Origin: Stenotrophomonas rhizophila
GTDB taxonomy: Bacteria; Pseudomonadota; Gammaproteobacteria; Xanthomonadales; Xanthomonadaceae
Reading direction: 5' to 3'
Assembly (NCBI RefSeq): GCF_001704155.1
Contig: NZ_CP016294.1
Span: 2,973,501-3,037,500, forward strand
Length of the DNA: 64,000 bases
Under the pieces are notes generated by a model. That model searched no databases, was not told the DNA's origin, and saw nothing but the letters and a program-made list of their open reading frames with translations. Made by a program: the position numbers and the translations under genes. Below, in pieces: positions 42,103-50,757 of this stretch. The number at the start of each line of letters is the position of its first letter. The stretch's first letter is position 1.

Positions 42103-43815
42103 ATGTCCCGTTTCACGCCTCTTGTGGCGGCCCTCGCCACCACCCTGCTGCTTGGCGCCTGCGCCGCCTCCGCCCCCACTTCCCGCGCCAATGCCGGCGC
42201 CGTTCAGGTCGATGTACCGGCAGTGGCCCACCCGGCTGGTGAAACCCCTCAGTGGTGGTACCGCAGCGGTGCCGCCCGTGCCGCCGGCAGTGGCGCCATG
42301 GACGGCCGCGCGAAGAACGTGATCCTGTTCCTGGGCGATGGCATGAGCCTGACCACCGTGGCTGCCGCACGCATCTTCGAGGGCCAGCGCAACGGCAACC
42401 CGGGCGAAGAGAACCTGCTCTCCTGGGAGCGCTTCCCGGCCACCGCGTTCAGCAAGACCTACAACACCGATTCGCAGACCCCGGATTCGGCCGGCACCAT
42501 GACCGCGATCACCACCGGCGTGAAGACCCACATGGGCGCCATCGGGGTCAGCGCCGGCAGCCGCAGCGACTGCGCCGACAGCCTGGGCAAGGGCCTGCTG
42601 ACCTGGCTGCAGCTGGCCGACAGCGCCGGCATGGCCACCGGCGTGGTGACCACCGCGCGGCTCACCCACGCCACCCCGGCCGCGACCTACGCCCATTCGC
42701 CCGAGCGCAACTGGGAAAACGACGCGGACCTGCCGGAGGCGGCCAAAGCGGCCGGCTGCAAGGACATCGCCCAGCAGCTGCTGGATACCTCGCGTTACGG
42801 GCGAGGTCCGCTGGTGGCACTGGGCGGCGGTCGCGCCCAGTTCACCAACGTGGAAGAAACCGACCCGGAGTACGACGACAAGGTGGGCCTGCGCCTGGAC
42901 GGGCGCAGCCTCGTCGGCGAATGGAAGCAGGCGCACCCGCAGGGCGCCTATGTCTGGAACGCGCAGCAGCTGCAGGCCGCCGCCAACGCCCCGGCGATCC
43001 TGGGCCTGTTCGAGCCGGACCACATGCGCTATGAGATCGAGCGCAAGGACGACCCGTCCGGCGAGCCCAGCCTGGCCGAACTGACCCAGGCGGCCATCGC
43101 CAACCTGTCGCGCCACCAGGAAGGCTACGTGCTGATGGTGGAGGGCGCGCGCATCGACCACGCCAACCACAGCGGCAACGCCTACCGTGCGCTCAGCGAT
43201 ACGGTGGCGCTGTCCGACGCGGTGCGTGCGGCGGTGGAGGCCACCTCCGACCAGGACACGCTGATCATCGTCACCGCCGACCACTCGCACACGCTCAACT
43301 TCGTGGGCTACCCGGCGCGTGGCAACCCGATCCTCGGCAAGGTCAAGGACAAGGGCGGCGAAGACGGCGCCGGCGCGCTCGACCTGGCCCGCGACGGCCT
43401 CGGCCTGCCCTACACCACCCTCAGCTACGCCAATGGCCCCGGCTTTACCGGCGCCACCAACCAGCAGCCGGCAGGCCCCAAGGCCTACCCGCACAACCCG
43501 AGCAGCTTCGACCCGGCCAAGGGCCGCCCGGACCTGACCCACGTGGATACCGAGCACCCTGATTACATGCAGGAAGCGCTGGTGCCGATGAAGAGCGAAA
43601 GCCACGGCGGCGAAGATGTCGGCATCTGGGCCCGTGGCCCGGGCAGCAAGGCGGTGCGCGGCACCATGGAACAGAACGCGATCTACCACATGATCGTGCA
43701 GGCCACCCCGCGCCTGCGCCAGCGCCTGTGCGAGGCCGGCACCTGCGACGCCAAGGGCGTGCCGGTGGAACTGCCCGCACCCAAGGCGTTCGAGCGCAAG
43801 GACGCAGGCAACTGA
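42103..43815 (+). CDS. Alkaline phosphatase, PhoA-type lipoprotein
   Basis: This ~570-residue alkaline phosphatase has a lipobox (TTLLLGAC) and so is predicted to be a periplasm-facing lipoprotein. The metal sites and nucleophile are conserved: FLGDGMS, the serine in TPDSAGTMTA, LTHATPAATYAH, VEGARIDHANHSGN and TADHSHT. E. coli PhoA has Lys328 where this protein has His in RIDHANH, as most APs do. A longer start 36 nt upstream (MNARFTIEIRAS) puts charged residues before the signal, so I prefer the shorter one. A 12-bp hairpin follows. Confidence 0.92.
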   Translation: MSRFTPLVAALATTLLLGACAASAPTSRANAGAVQVDVPAVAHPAGETPQWWYRSGAARAAGSGAMDGRAKNVILFLGDGMSLTTVAAARIFEGQRNGNPGEENLLSWERFPATAFSKTYNTDSQTPDSAGTMTAITTGVKTHMGAIGVSAGSRSDCADSLGKGLLTWLQLADSAGMATGVVTTARLTHATPAATYAHSPERNWENDADLPEAAKAAGCKDIAQQLLDTSRYGRGPLVALGGGRAQFTNVEETDPEYDDKVGLRLDGRSLVGEWKQAHPQGAYVWNAQQLQAAANAPAILGLFEPDHMRYEIERKDDPSGEPSLAELTQAAIANLSRHQEGYVLMVEGARIDHANHSGNAYRALSDTVALSDAVRAAVEATSDQDTLIIVTADHSHTLNFVGYPARGNPILGKVKDKGGEDGAGALDLARDGLGLPYTTLSYANGPGFTGATNQQPAGPKAYPHNPSSFDPAKGRPDLTHVDTEHPDYMQEALVPMKSESHGGEDVGIWARGPGSKAVRGTMEQNAIYHMIVQATPRLRQRLCEAGTCDAKGVPVELPAPKAFERKDAGN

Positions 43816-43833
43816 CGCGCCGGGCCGGCGGCC

Positions 43834-43861
43834 CCATCACGCGGCTGAAGCCGCGTGATGG
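43834..43861. terminator. 12-bp hairpin after the alkaline phosphatase gene
   Basis: CCATCACGCGGC-TGAA-GCCGCGTGATGG is a perfect inverted repeat 18 nt beyond the stop. It has no T-run, so termination may need Rho. Confidence 0.55.
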
Positions 43862-43902
43862 CGTCGGCTTCCGGCAGGGCCGATACTGGCCCTCTGCCTG
43901 AC

Positions 43903-45201
43903 ATGTCCCATTCGATGCCTACTGCGCTGCCCCCTGCCCCCGACCTGCCCGCACCCGTATTGGTGGGTTTCAGTGGCGGACTGGATTCGACGGTGCTGCT
44001 GCACTGGCTGGCCCAGTCACCCGCACAGCGCGCCGCCGGCCTGCATGCGGTGCACGTGCACCACGGCCTGCAGGCCGATGCAGATCGTTGGGCGGCGCAC
44101 TGCGAGGCGATCTGCGCGGCCTGGTCGATTCCGCTGCAGGTGATCCGCGTGGCGGTGCCGCGCGACAGCGGTGCGGGCCTGGAAGCCGCGGCACGCCACG
44201 TTCGCCGCGAAGCGTTCGCCCGCGTCCTGCGCGAAGGCGAACACCTCGCACTGGCGCACCACCGCGATGACCAGGCCGAAACGTTCCTGCTGCGGGCCCT
44301 GCGCGGCTCCGGGGTGGATGGCCTGGCGGCGATCCGGGCCCATGCGCCGTTCGGCGCCGGATCGATCTGGCGCCCGCTGCTGCAGATCCCGCGCAGCGAC
44401 CTGCGGGCGCATGCCGCGACGCACGGGCTGGAGTGGATCGAAGACCCCAGCAATGCCAGCGACGTGGCCGACCGCAACTTCCTCCGCCTGCACGTGCTGC
44501 CGCTGCTGCAGCAGCGCTGGCCGCAGGCCGATGCGGCGTTCGCACGCAGCGCCGAGTTGAGCGCGCAGGCGCAGCGCCTGCTCGATGCCTCCGACCACGA
44601 CGCGTTGCGGCGCTGCACGGTGTCGCCCGGCGTGCTTGACTGCGCCAAGCTGCAACGGCAGCCGCGCGAGCGCCGTGCGCGGCTGCTGCGGCAGTGGGTG
44701 CGCAGCGCGGGACAACCGCCGTTGCCGGCCGCGGGCGTCCAGGCCATCGAACGCGAACTGCTGCCCGCTGCCCAGGATGCCGATGCGCAGTTCGCCTGGC
44801 AGGGCGTGCGCATCCGCCGCTGGCGCGGCCACCTGTACCTGCTGCCGATGGCCTTGGCACTGCCGCTGGACTGGAGCGTGCATTGGGATGGCGCCAGCCC
44901 GCTGGCACTCCCCGATGGTGGCGAACTGGCACTGATCGGCGCCCAGCGGTTGGGTGAACCGGTGCAGGTCAGCGCACGCCGGGGGGGCGAGCGCATCCAG
45001 CTGCGCGGGCGCAGTCATTCGCACGCGCTGAAAGATCTACTGCAACAGAGCGGGTTGCCTCCGTGGCAGCGCCGCCAGGTGCCGCTGCTGTATGCAGACC
45101 AGGTGCTGGTTGCGGCCGGCGACCAGGTGATCGCGGCACCGTTGCAGCAGTGGCTGGATGAACAGCACGCCCGACTGCGCTGGACGCCGGGCGCGGCGTG
45201 A
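43903..45201 (+). CDS. tilS: tRNA(Ile)-lysidine synthase TilS
   Basis: TilS changes the wobble C of tRNA-Ile(CAU) to lysidine using ATP, an essential step. The 432-residue protein has the PP-loop SGGLDS at 24-29, the motifs HVHHGLQADADRW and HHRDDQAETFLLR, and the long C-terminal tRNA-binding domains. It starts at MSHSMPTALP; another ATG four codons later is possible. Confidence 0.95.
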   Translation: MSHSMPTALPPAPDLPAPVLVGFSGGLDSTVLLHWLAQSPAQRAAGLHAVHVHHGLQADADRWAAHCEAICAAWSIPLQVIRVAVPRDSGAGLEAAARHVRREAFARVLREGEHLALAHHRDDQAETFLLRALRGSGVDGLAAIRAHAPFGAGSIWRPLLQIPRSDLRAHAATHGLEWIEDPSNASDVADRNFLRLHVLPLLQQRWPQADAAFARSAELSAQAQRLLDASDHDALRRCTVSPGVLDCAKLQRQPRERRARLLRQWVRSAGQPPLPAAGVQAIERELLPAAQDADAQFAWQGVRIRRWRGHLYLLPMALALPLDWSVHWDGASPLALPDGGELALIGAQRLGEPVQVSARRGGERIQLRGRSHSHALKDLLQQSGLPPWQRRQVPLLYADQVLVAAGDQVIAAPLQQWLDEQHARLRWTPGAA

Positions 45202-45237
45202 ATTGACCCCTTGGGGCTGGCGCTTCACACTTGCCGC

Positions 45238-45498
45238 ATGGCCAAGAAATCCCCCACTGACGCCTCCCCGGTCGCCCACTTCGAGCATTCGCTGGAAGAA
45301 CTGGAGCAGCTGGTGGAGAAGATGGAAACCGGCGACATGAGCCTGGAGCAGTCGCTGAGCGCCTACGAGCGTGGCGTGGGCCTGTACCGCCAGTGCCAGC
45401 AGGCGCTGGAGCAGGCCGAGCTGCGCGTGCGCCTGCTCAGCGACCCGGCCCGCCCGGAAACCGCCGAGCCGTTCGACCCGCCCAGCCATGACGGTTGA
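45238..45498 (+). CDS. xseB: Exodeoxyribonuclease VII small subunit
   Basis: This 86-residue protein is the small subunit of exonuclease VII, which degrades single-stranded DNA. The core [43 protein letters not shown] is the whole family signature. It starts 36 nt after tilS. The end overlaps the ispA start by 11 nt, so the two are translationally coupled, as in many gammaproteobacteria. Confidence 0.95.
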   Translation: MAKKSPTDASPVAHFEHSLEELEQLVEKMETGDMSLEQSLSAYERGVGLYRQCQQALEQAELRVRLLSDPARPETAEPFDPPSHDG

Positions 45499-46366
45499 GT
45501 CCACGTTCGCGCGTTGGCGCGACCGCATTGAAAGCCAGCTCGACGCCAGCCTCCCCCCGCCGGAACAGGCGCCCAAGCGCCTGCACCAGGCGATGCGCTA
45601 TGCAGTGCTCGGTGGCGGCAAACGCATGCGCCCGCTGCTGGTGTACGCCAGCGGGCAGATCTTCGGTGCCGACGAACATGCGCTGGACGCACCGGCGATG
45701 GCGGTGGAGCTGATCCACGCCTATTCGCTGGTGCACGACGATCTGCCGGCGATGGACGACGACGCCCTGCGTCGCGGCCGCCCGACCACGCACATCGCCT
45801 TCGACGAAGCCACGGCGATCCTGGCCGGCGATGCGCTGCAGACGCGCGCGTTCGGGCTGCTGGCCGATGCGGCGTTGCCGGCACTGCTGCGGGTGCACTG
45901 CCTGCAGGCGTTGACCCACGCCTCGGGTGCGGCCGGCATGTGCGGCGGCCAGGCGTTGGATATCGATGCAACGGGCCACGCGCAGCCGCTGGCCGACCTG
46001 CAGCACATGCATGCATTGAAGACCGGCGCGCTGATCCGCGCGGCGGTCCGCATGGGCGCGCTGTGTGGCGATGCACCGCACGCGGACCTGCTGCAGCTGG
46101 ACGATTTCGCCAACGCGCTGGGCCTGGCGTTCCAGGTGCGCGATGACATCCTGGACGTGGAAGCCAGTTCCGAACAGCTCGGCAAGACGGCGGGCAAGGA
46201 CCAGGCGCAGGCCAAGTCCACGTTCCCGGCGTTGTTGGGAATGGACGGTGCCAAAGCCGAACTTGCGGCGCTGAGCGAGCGCATGCACAACAGCCTTGCC
46301 GGGTATGACGAACGCGCTGATGCGTTGCGTGCGCTTGGGCGGTTGGCGGTCGAGCGCAATCACTAA
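45488..46366 (+). CDS. ispA: Farnesyl diphosphate synthase (geranyltranstransferase)
   Basis: IspA condenses IPP with DMAPP and GPP to farnesyl diphosphate for undecaprenyl, quinone and haem side chains. The 292-residue protein has the first Asp-rich motif DDLPAMD (D84-D90) and the second DDILD (219-223), plus GGKRMRPLL. The usual neighbour dxs is absent; a structured repeat element follows. Confidence 0.94.
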   Translation: MTVESTFARWRDRIESQLDASLPPPEQAPKRLHQAMRYAVLGGGKRMRPLLVYASGQIFGADEHALDAPAMAVELIHAYSLVHDDLPAMDDDALRRGRPTTHIAFDEATAILAGDALQTRAFGLLADAALPALLRVHCLQALTHASGAAGMCGGQALDIDATGHAQPLADLQHMHALKTGALIRAAVRMGALCGDAPHADLLQLDDFANALGLAFQVRDDILDVEASSEQLGKTAGKDQAQAKSTFPALLGMDGAKAELAALSERMHNSLAGYDERADALRALGRLAVERNH

Positions 46367-46401
46367 GGAACCGGCCTTCGGTCGGTGTTCGTCTGCTGCA
46401 G

Positions 46402-46541
46402 GCAAGAGCCCTGGTCTGCGAACGTATCTGCGCAGGGCCGGCGGGTGTGGGTTTGCGGGGGGCGCCGTGAATACGTCCGTGTAGGCTCTTGCGAAACATC
46501 CATGTTTCGCAAAGCCCCCGCAAACCCACCCCCGCCGGCCC
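46402..46541. repeat. Structured intergenic palindromic element, copy 2
   Basis: This lies between the converging ispA and DUF4870 genes in the 341-bp gap 46367-46707, which has no gene. Arms 46435-46461 and 46515-46541 form the long inverted repeat. Inside is the hairpin GCGAAAC-ATCCAT-GTTTCGC (46491-46510). GCAAGAGCC (46402-46410) pairs with GGCTCTTGC (46484-46492). Layout matches copy 1 at 34311, with changed but still paired stems. Confidence 0.75.
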
Positions 46542-46658
46542 TCTGACGGTTGGTTGGTGCGCACAGGCGATCAAAGGCAATTGAACCGCTTTTGCCTGAA
46601 CAACCGATCCACTGTCGGGGGCAGGCGACGGCTTTTGCTTTCGCTCTTGCTCCAAACA

Positions 46659-46690
46659 AAAAACGCCCGGCAATGCCGGGCGTTTCTGCA
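46659..46690. terminator. Bidirectional terminator between ispA and the DUF4870 gene
   Basis: AACGCCCGGC-AAT-GCCGGGCGTT is flanked by AAAAA on the left and TTCTG on the right, best suited to ending the minus-strand DUF4870 gene. Confidence 0.8.
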
Positions 46691-46707
46691 TTCCCGGAAA
46701 ACAGGAA

Positions 46708-47091
46708 TTATTTGATCAGGCGCAGGGTGAACGGATAACGGTAAGCCTCGCCGTTGTTCGCCTTCACCGCCGCAATGATGCAGAACACGAGGTTGAGGAT
46801 GCCCACCAGCGGCGCCAGCAGGCCGCCGATGATCACGATCATCAGGATGAAGCAGATGATCATCGCCAGGGCGATGGTGATCTGGAAGTTCAGCGCTTCC
46901 TTGGCCTGGTCGGTGACGAACCCCTTGCTGGCGTCGTCCTTGCTGATCAGCCAGATGATCAACGGGCCGATGAACCAGGTGAAGATGCCCAGCAGGTGCG
47001 CGGCAAGCGCCATGGTGCGCTGGTCGCTGGGAACCGGGCCGGCGCTGGTCGGCGGCGGCGGCGGGGCGGTGATGTTGTCGAATTCGCTCAC
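46708..47091 (-). CDS. DUF4870 domain-containing membrane protein
   Basis: This 127-residue inner-membrane protein has a Pro-rich N-terminus (ITAPPPPPTSAGPVP) and about three to four helices. HLLGIFTWFIGPLIIWLISKDDASKGFVTDQAKEALNFQI is the DUF4870 (TIC20-like fold) signature. Function is unknown. The promoter region was not resolved. Confidence 0.9.
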   Translation of the reverse strand: MSEFDNITAPPPPPTSAGPVPSDQRTMALAAHLLGIFTWFIGPLIIWLISKDDASKGFVTDQAKEALNFQITIALAMIICFILMIVIIGGLLAPLVGILNLVFCIIAAVKANNGEAYRYPFTLRLIK

Positions 47092-47179
47092 GTGAAACTC
47101 CTTGTCCAGTGTATGGGTGGTGCGTGGCAGGCTCCCCGCCTGCCGAGGCAGCGGGCACAGGATACGTCAATCGATGCCG

Positions 47180-48547
47180 TCAATCGTTACCGGCAACGGT
47201 CATCCGCCCGACCAGGATCGAGCCGACGTGTACGTGCGAGCGGCGGTCGATGTCGCTGCCCACCGCCTCGATCGCCGCGAACATCTCCTTGAGGTTGCCG
47301 GCGATGGTGATCCCGTCGACCGGGTACTGGATTTCGCCATTTTCCACCCGGAAGCCACCGGCCCCGCGCGAGTAGTCGCCGGTGACGCCGTTGACGCCCT
47401 GCCCCATCAGCTCGGTCACCAGCAGGCCGTTGCCCATCTGCCGCGCCATCGAGGCCAGATCGCCCGCGTTGGAATGCACCCGCAGGTTATGCACACCGCC
47501 GGCGTTGCCCGTGGTCACCAGGCCCAGCTTGCGCGCCGAATAGCTGCCCAGCACATAGCGCTGCAGCACCCCGCCTTCAATCAGCGACGAATCGCGGGTG
47601 GCCACGCCATCACCATCGAACGCGGTCGAACGCAGGCCACGGCGCAGCAGCGGCCGCTCCTCGATCGCGAACCAGTCCGGGAACAGCTGCGTGCCCACGC
47701 TGTCGAGCAGGAAGCTGGCACGGCGGTACAGCGCCCCGCCGGACACCGCACCCAGCAGGTGGCCGATCAGCGAGCGCGCGACTTCCGGCGAATACAGCAC
47801 CGGCATCTGCGCGGTGGCCATCGAACGCGGGTTGAGCCGGGCCAGGGTGCGCTCGGCGGCGCGGCGACCGATCGACGCCGCATCTTCCAGGTCTTCGCGG
47901 GCCAGCGCGCTGCTGTACCAGCCGTCGCGCTGCATGCCGTCACCCTGCCCTGCGATCAGCGCACAGCCCACCGAATGATGGCTGCTGCGGTCACGGCCGA
48001 TGAACCCGTGCGAGTTCGCATAGACCGACAGGCTGGTGGCGGTGGACGCCGATGCGCCGTCGGAGTTGCTGATCCGCAGGTCAGCCTCGCGCCCGGCCGC
48101 TTCGCAGGCCAGCGCCAGATCCACCGCCTGGTCAGCCTGCAGCGCCCACGGGTGCCAGCTGTCCAGGTCCGGGAACTCGCGCGCCATCAGTTCCGGGTCG
48201 GCCAGGCCGGCGGCCTCGTCGTCCTCGGTATGCCGGGCGATAGCGCAGGCCTGGGCCACCGTCGATTCCAGGCTGGCCGGCTGCAGGTCGGCGGTGCTGG
48301 CGCTGCCCTTGCGCTGGCCGAAGTACACCGTGACCGCGATTCCACGGTCGCGGGTGGATTCGACCGTCTCGACTTCGCCCAGGCGCACGTTCACATCCAG
48401 CCCGCGCTCCTCGCTGCAGCTGACTTCGGCCTGGGTGGCGCCCAGCGCCCGGGCCCGGGCCAGCAGCTGCTGGGAGATGTCGGCCAGCTGTTCCAGCCGC
48501 GGCAGGCTGTCGTCGGCGGCATGGGCTTCAGGGGAGATCACGTTCAA
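47180..48547 (-). CDS. pmbA: Metalloprotease-associated protein PmbA/TldE
   Basis: PmbA (TldE) pairs with TldD to form a heterodimeric protease that degrades unfolded peptides and matures microcins in E. coli. The 455-residue protein has the family C-terminal fold ([56 protein letters not shown]) but no HExxxH, as expected for the E subunit. The start is TTG or the GTG two codons later; AGGA lies 7 nt before the TTG. It is divergent from darP, whose start is 69 nt away. tldD lies 0.7 kb off. Confidence 0.92.
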   Translation of the reverse strand: MNVISPEAHAADDSLPRLEQLADISQQLLARARALGATQAEVSCSEERGLDVNVRLGEVETVESTRDRGIAVTVYFGQRKGSASTADLQPASLESTVAQACAIARHTEDDEAAGLADPELMAREFPDLDSWHPWALQADQAVDLALACEAAGREADLRISNSDGASASTATSLSVYANSHGFIGRDRSSHHSVGCALIAGQGDGMQRDGWYSSALAREDLEDAASIGRRAAERTLARLNPRSMATAQMPVLYSPEVARSLIGHLLGAVSGGALYRRASFLLDSVGTQLFPDWFAIEERPLLRRGLRSTAFDGDGVATRDSSLIEGGVLQRYVLGSYSARKLGLVTTGNAGGVHNLRVHSNAGDLASMARQMGNGLLVTELMGQGVNGVTGDYSRGAGGFRVENGEIQYPVDGITIAGNLKEMFAAIEAVGSDIDRRSHVHVGSILVGRMTVAGND

Positions 48548-48615
48548 TGCTTTATCCTGTACGGGTGAGTGCCTGGCGCAACGCCGGGCACAGTTCTGGA
48601 TGTGGAAAGAAGACG

Positions 48616-49209
48616 ATGCGCGGACGCGACGAAGAAACCGGTGAATTCCTTGATATCAGCCGCAGCCAGAACCGGCGCGACGCGCTGGACGTGCTGGCCC
48701 TGGGCGAGAAGCTGGTGTCGCTGACCCCGGCCCAGCTGGCCCGCGTGCCGGTGCCGGAAGACCTGCTGCCGCACATCGCCGAGGCCAAGCGGATCACCGC
48801 CCATATCGCCCACAAGCGCCAGCTGGCGTTCCTGGCCAAGCACATGCGCCGCGAGGACGATGCCACCCTGGACGCGATCCGCGATGCGCTGGACGCCAAC
48901 AGCGATACCTCGCGCCGCGAAGTGGCCGCGCTGCACCGCGCCGAGGATTGGCGCGAGCGCCTGCTCAAGGACGGCGACACCGCGCTGAGCGCGCTGCTGG
49001 CCGAGTACCCGCAGGCCGACCGCCAGCAGCTGCGCACGCTGGTGCGCAATGCACAGGCCGAGCGCGCCAAGAACAAGCCGCCGCGTGCCTTCCGTGAAAT
49101 CTACCAGGTGCTGCGCACCCTGCTGCTGCCGGCCGCGCTGGGCCTGGAAGCGACGGCGGCCGACACCGACGACGACGACATCGGCGACGCCGACAGCGCC
49201 GAAGACTGA
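48616..49209 (+). CDS. darP: Ribosome biogenesis factor DarP (YjgA, DUF615)
   Basis: This 197-residue cytosolic protein associates with late 50S assembly intermediates and helps mature them. The sequence [28 protein letters not shown] and the helical bundle with [39 protein letters not shown] are characteristic. GGAAAGAAG lies just before the ATG. The acidic C-terminus ([15 protein letters not shown]) is an extension often seen in this group. pmbA lies divergently upstream, as in E. coli. Confidence 0.9.
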   Translation: MRGRDEETGEFLDISRSQNRRDALDVLALGEKLVSLTPAQLARVPVPEDLLPHIAEAKRITAHIAHKRQLAFLAKHMRREDDATLDAIRDALDANSDTSRREVAALHRAEDWRERLLKDGDTALSALLAEYPQADRQQLRTLVRNAQAERAKNKPPRAFREIYQVLRTLLLPAALGLEATAADTDDDDIGDADSAED

Positions 49210-49240
49210 GCCGGGCTGGCAGGACGGGCGCATCCGGCGG

Positions 49241-50686
49241 TCAGGCCTGGGTGCCGCCCACGGTGATGCCATCAATCAGCAGCGACGGCTGGCCCACGCC
49301 CACCGGCACGCTCTGGCCATCCTTGCCGCACACGCCCACGCCTTCGTCAAGGGCCAGGTCGTTGCCGATCATGCGCACCTTCTGCATGGTTTCCGGACCA
49401 TTGCCGATCAGGGTCGCGCCCTTCACCGGCGCGGTGACCTTGCCATCTTCGATCAGGTAGGCCTCGGTGGCCGAGAACACGTACTTGCCGCTGGTGATGT
49501 CGACCTGGCCGCCACCGAAGTTCACCGCATACAGGCCACGCTTGACCGAACGGATCATTTCTTCCGGGTCATGCTGGCCGGCACGCATGTAAGTGTTGGT
49601 CATGCGCGGCATGGTCATGTGCGCGAACGATTCGCGGCGGCCGTTGCCGGTCGGGGCCACGCCCATCAGGCGTGCATTGAGCGAATCCTGCATGTAGCCG
49701 ACCAGGATGCCGTCCTCGATCAACGTGGTGCACTGGGTCGGGTGGCCTTCGTCATCAATGTTGAGCGACCCGCGGCGACCGGCCAGGGTGCCGTCGTCGA
49801 CGATGGTCACGCCCGGGGCGGCCACGCGCTCGCCAATACGGCCGGCGTACACGCTGGTGCCCTTGCGGTTGAAATCACCTTCCAGGCCATGGCCGACCGC
49901 CTCGTGCAGCAGCACGCCGGGCCAGCCCGGGCCGAGCACCACGGTCATCACCCCGGCCGGGGCCGGAATGGCGTCCAGGTTGACCAGCGCCTGGCGCAGC
50001 GCTTCGCGGGCGAAGGCTTCCGGGCGCCCGTCAGCGAACAGCTCCTCGTAGCTGTAGCGCCCGCCACCGCCGGAATAGCCCGATTCACGGCGGCCGTGCT
50101 GCTCCACGATCACCTGCACGTTCAGCCGCACCAACGGGCGGATGTCGCCGGCCAGCACGCCGTCGCTACGCGCGATCAGGATGGTATCCACGCCACCGGA
50201 CAGGCTCACCATCACCTGCTGCACGCGCGGGTCGGCCGCACGCAGGAAACGGTCCAGGCGCTTGAGCACCTCCACCTTGGCTTCGTTGCCCATGCCATCG
50301 ATCGGGTCCAGTGCGGGGTACAGCGCGCGTGCATTGCCGCGCACCAGCGACCGCGCTGGCTGCGCCCCGCCCTCGCGGGAAATCGCGCGCGCCGAGCGGG
50401 CCGCGCCCAGCAGCGCATCGCCATGGATGTCGTCGGAATAGGCAAACCCGGTCTTCTCGCCGGCAATGGCGCGCACGCCCACGCCCTGTTCGATGGAATG
50501 GGCGCCGTCTTTCACGATGCCGTCTTCCACGCTCCAGCTTTCGCGGCGGGCGTGCTGGAAGTACAGATCGCCAAAATCGATACCCGGCCCCAGCAGGGTG
50601 CCAAAGGTGCGTTCCAGGCCACCGGCATCCAGCCCGGCGGGCAGCAGCAGGCGGTCTTGGGCAAGGGTGAGTGCGTTGTCGGTCAT
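49241..50686 (-). CDS. tldD: Metalloprotease TldD
   Basis: TldD is the catalytic subunit of the TldD/TldE protease. The zinc motif is H261-E262-A-V-G-H266 ([10 protein letters not shown]), as expected for this family (HExxxH). The 481-residue length, and [25 protein letters not shown], fit well. It is the last gene of the maf-rng-yhdP-tldD run and lies 71 nt after yhdP. Confidence 0.95.
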   Translation of the reverse strand: MTDNALTLAQDRLLLPAGLDAGGLERTFGTLLGPGIDFGDLYFQHARRESWSVEDGIVKDGAHSIEQGVGVRAIAGEKTGFAYSDDIHGDALLGAARSARAISREGGAQPARSLVRGNARALYPALDPIDGMGNEAKVEVLKRLDRFLRAADPRVQQVMVSLSGGVDTILIARSDGVLAGDIRPLVRLNVQVIVEQHGRRESGYSGGGGRYSYEELFADGRPEAFAREALRQALVNLDAIPAPAGVMTVVLGPGWPGVLLHEAVGHGLEGDFNRKGTSVYAGRIGERVAAPGVTIVDDGTLAGRRGSLNIDDEGHPTQCTTLIEDGILVGYMQDSLNARLMGVAPTGNGRRESFAHMTMPRMTNTYMRAGQHDPEEMIRSVKRGLYAVNFGGGQVDITSGKYVFSATEAYLIEDGKVTAPVKGATLIGNGPETMQKVRMIGNDLALDEGVGVCGKDGQSVPVGVGQPSLLIDGITVGGTQA

Positions 50687-50757
50687 GGTCTTGATCTGTG
50701 GGCGCGGGCCGATATCGCAAGCCGTGCGCGGGACATTGTGGGGGGTAACGGCCGGGA

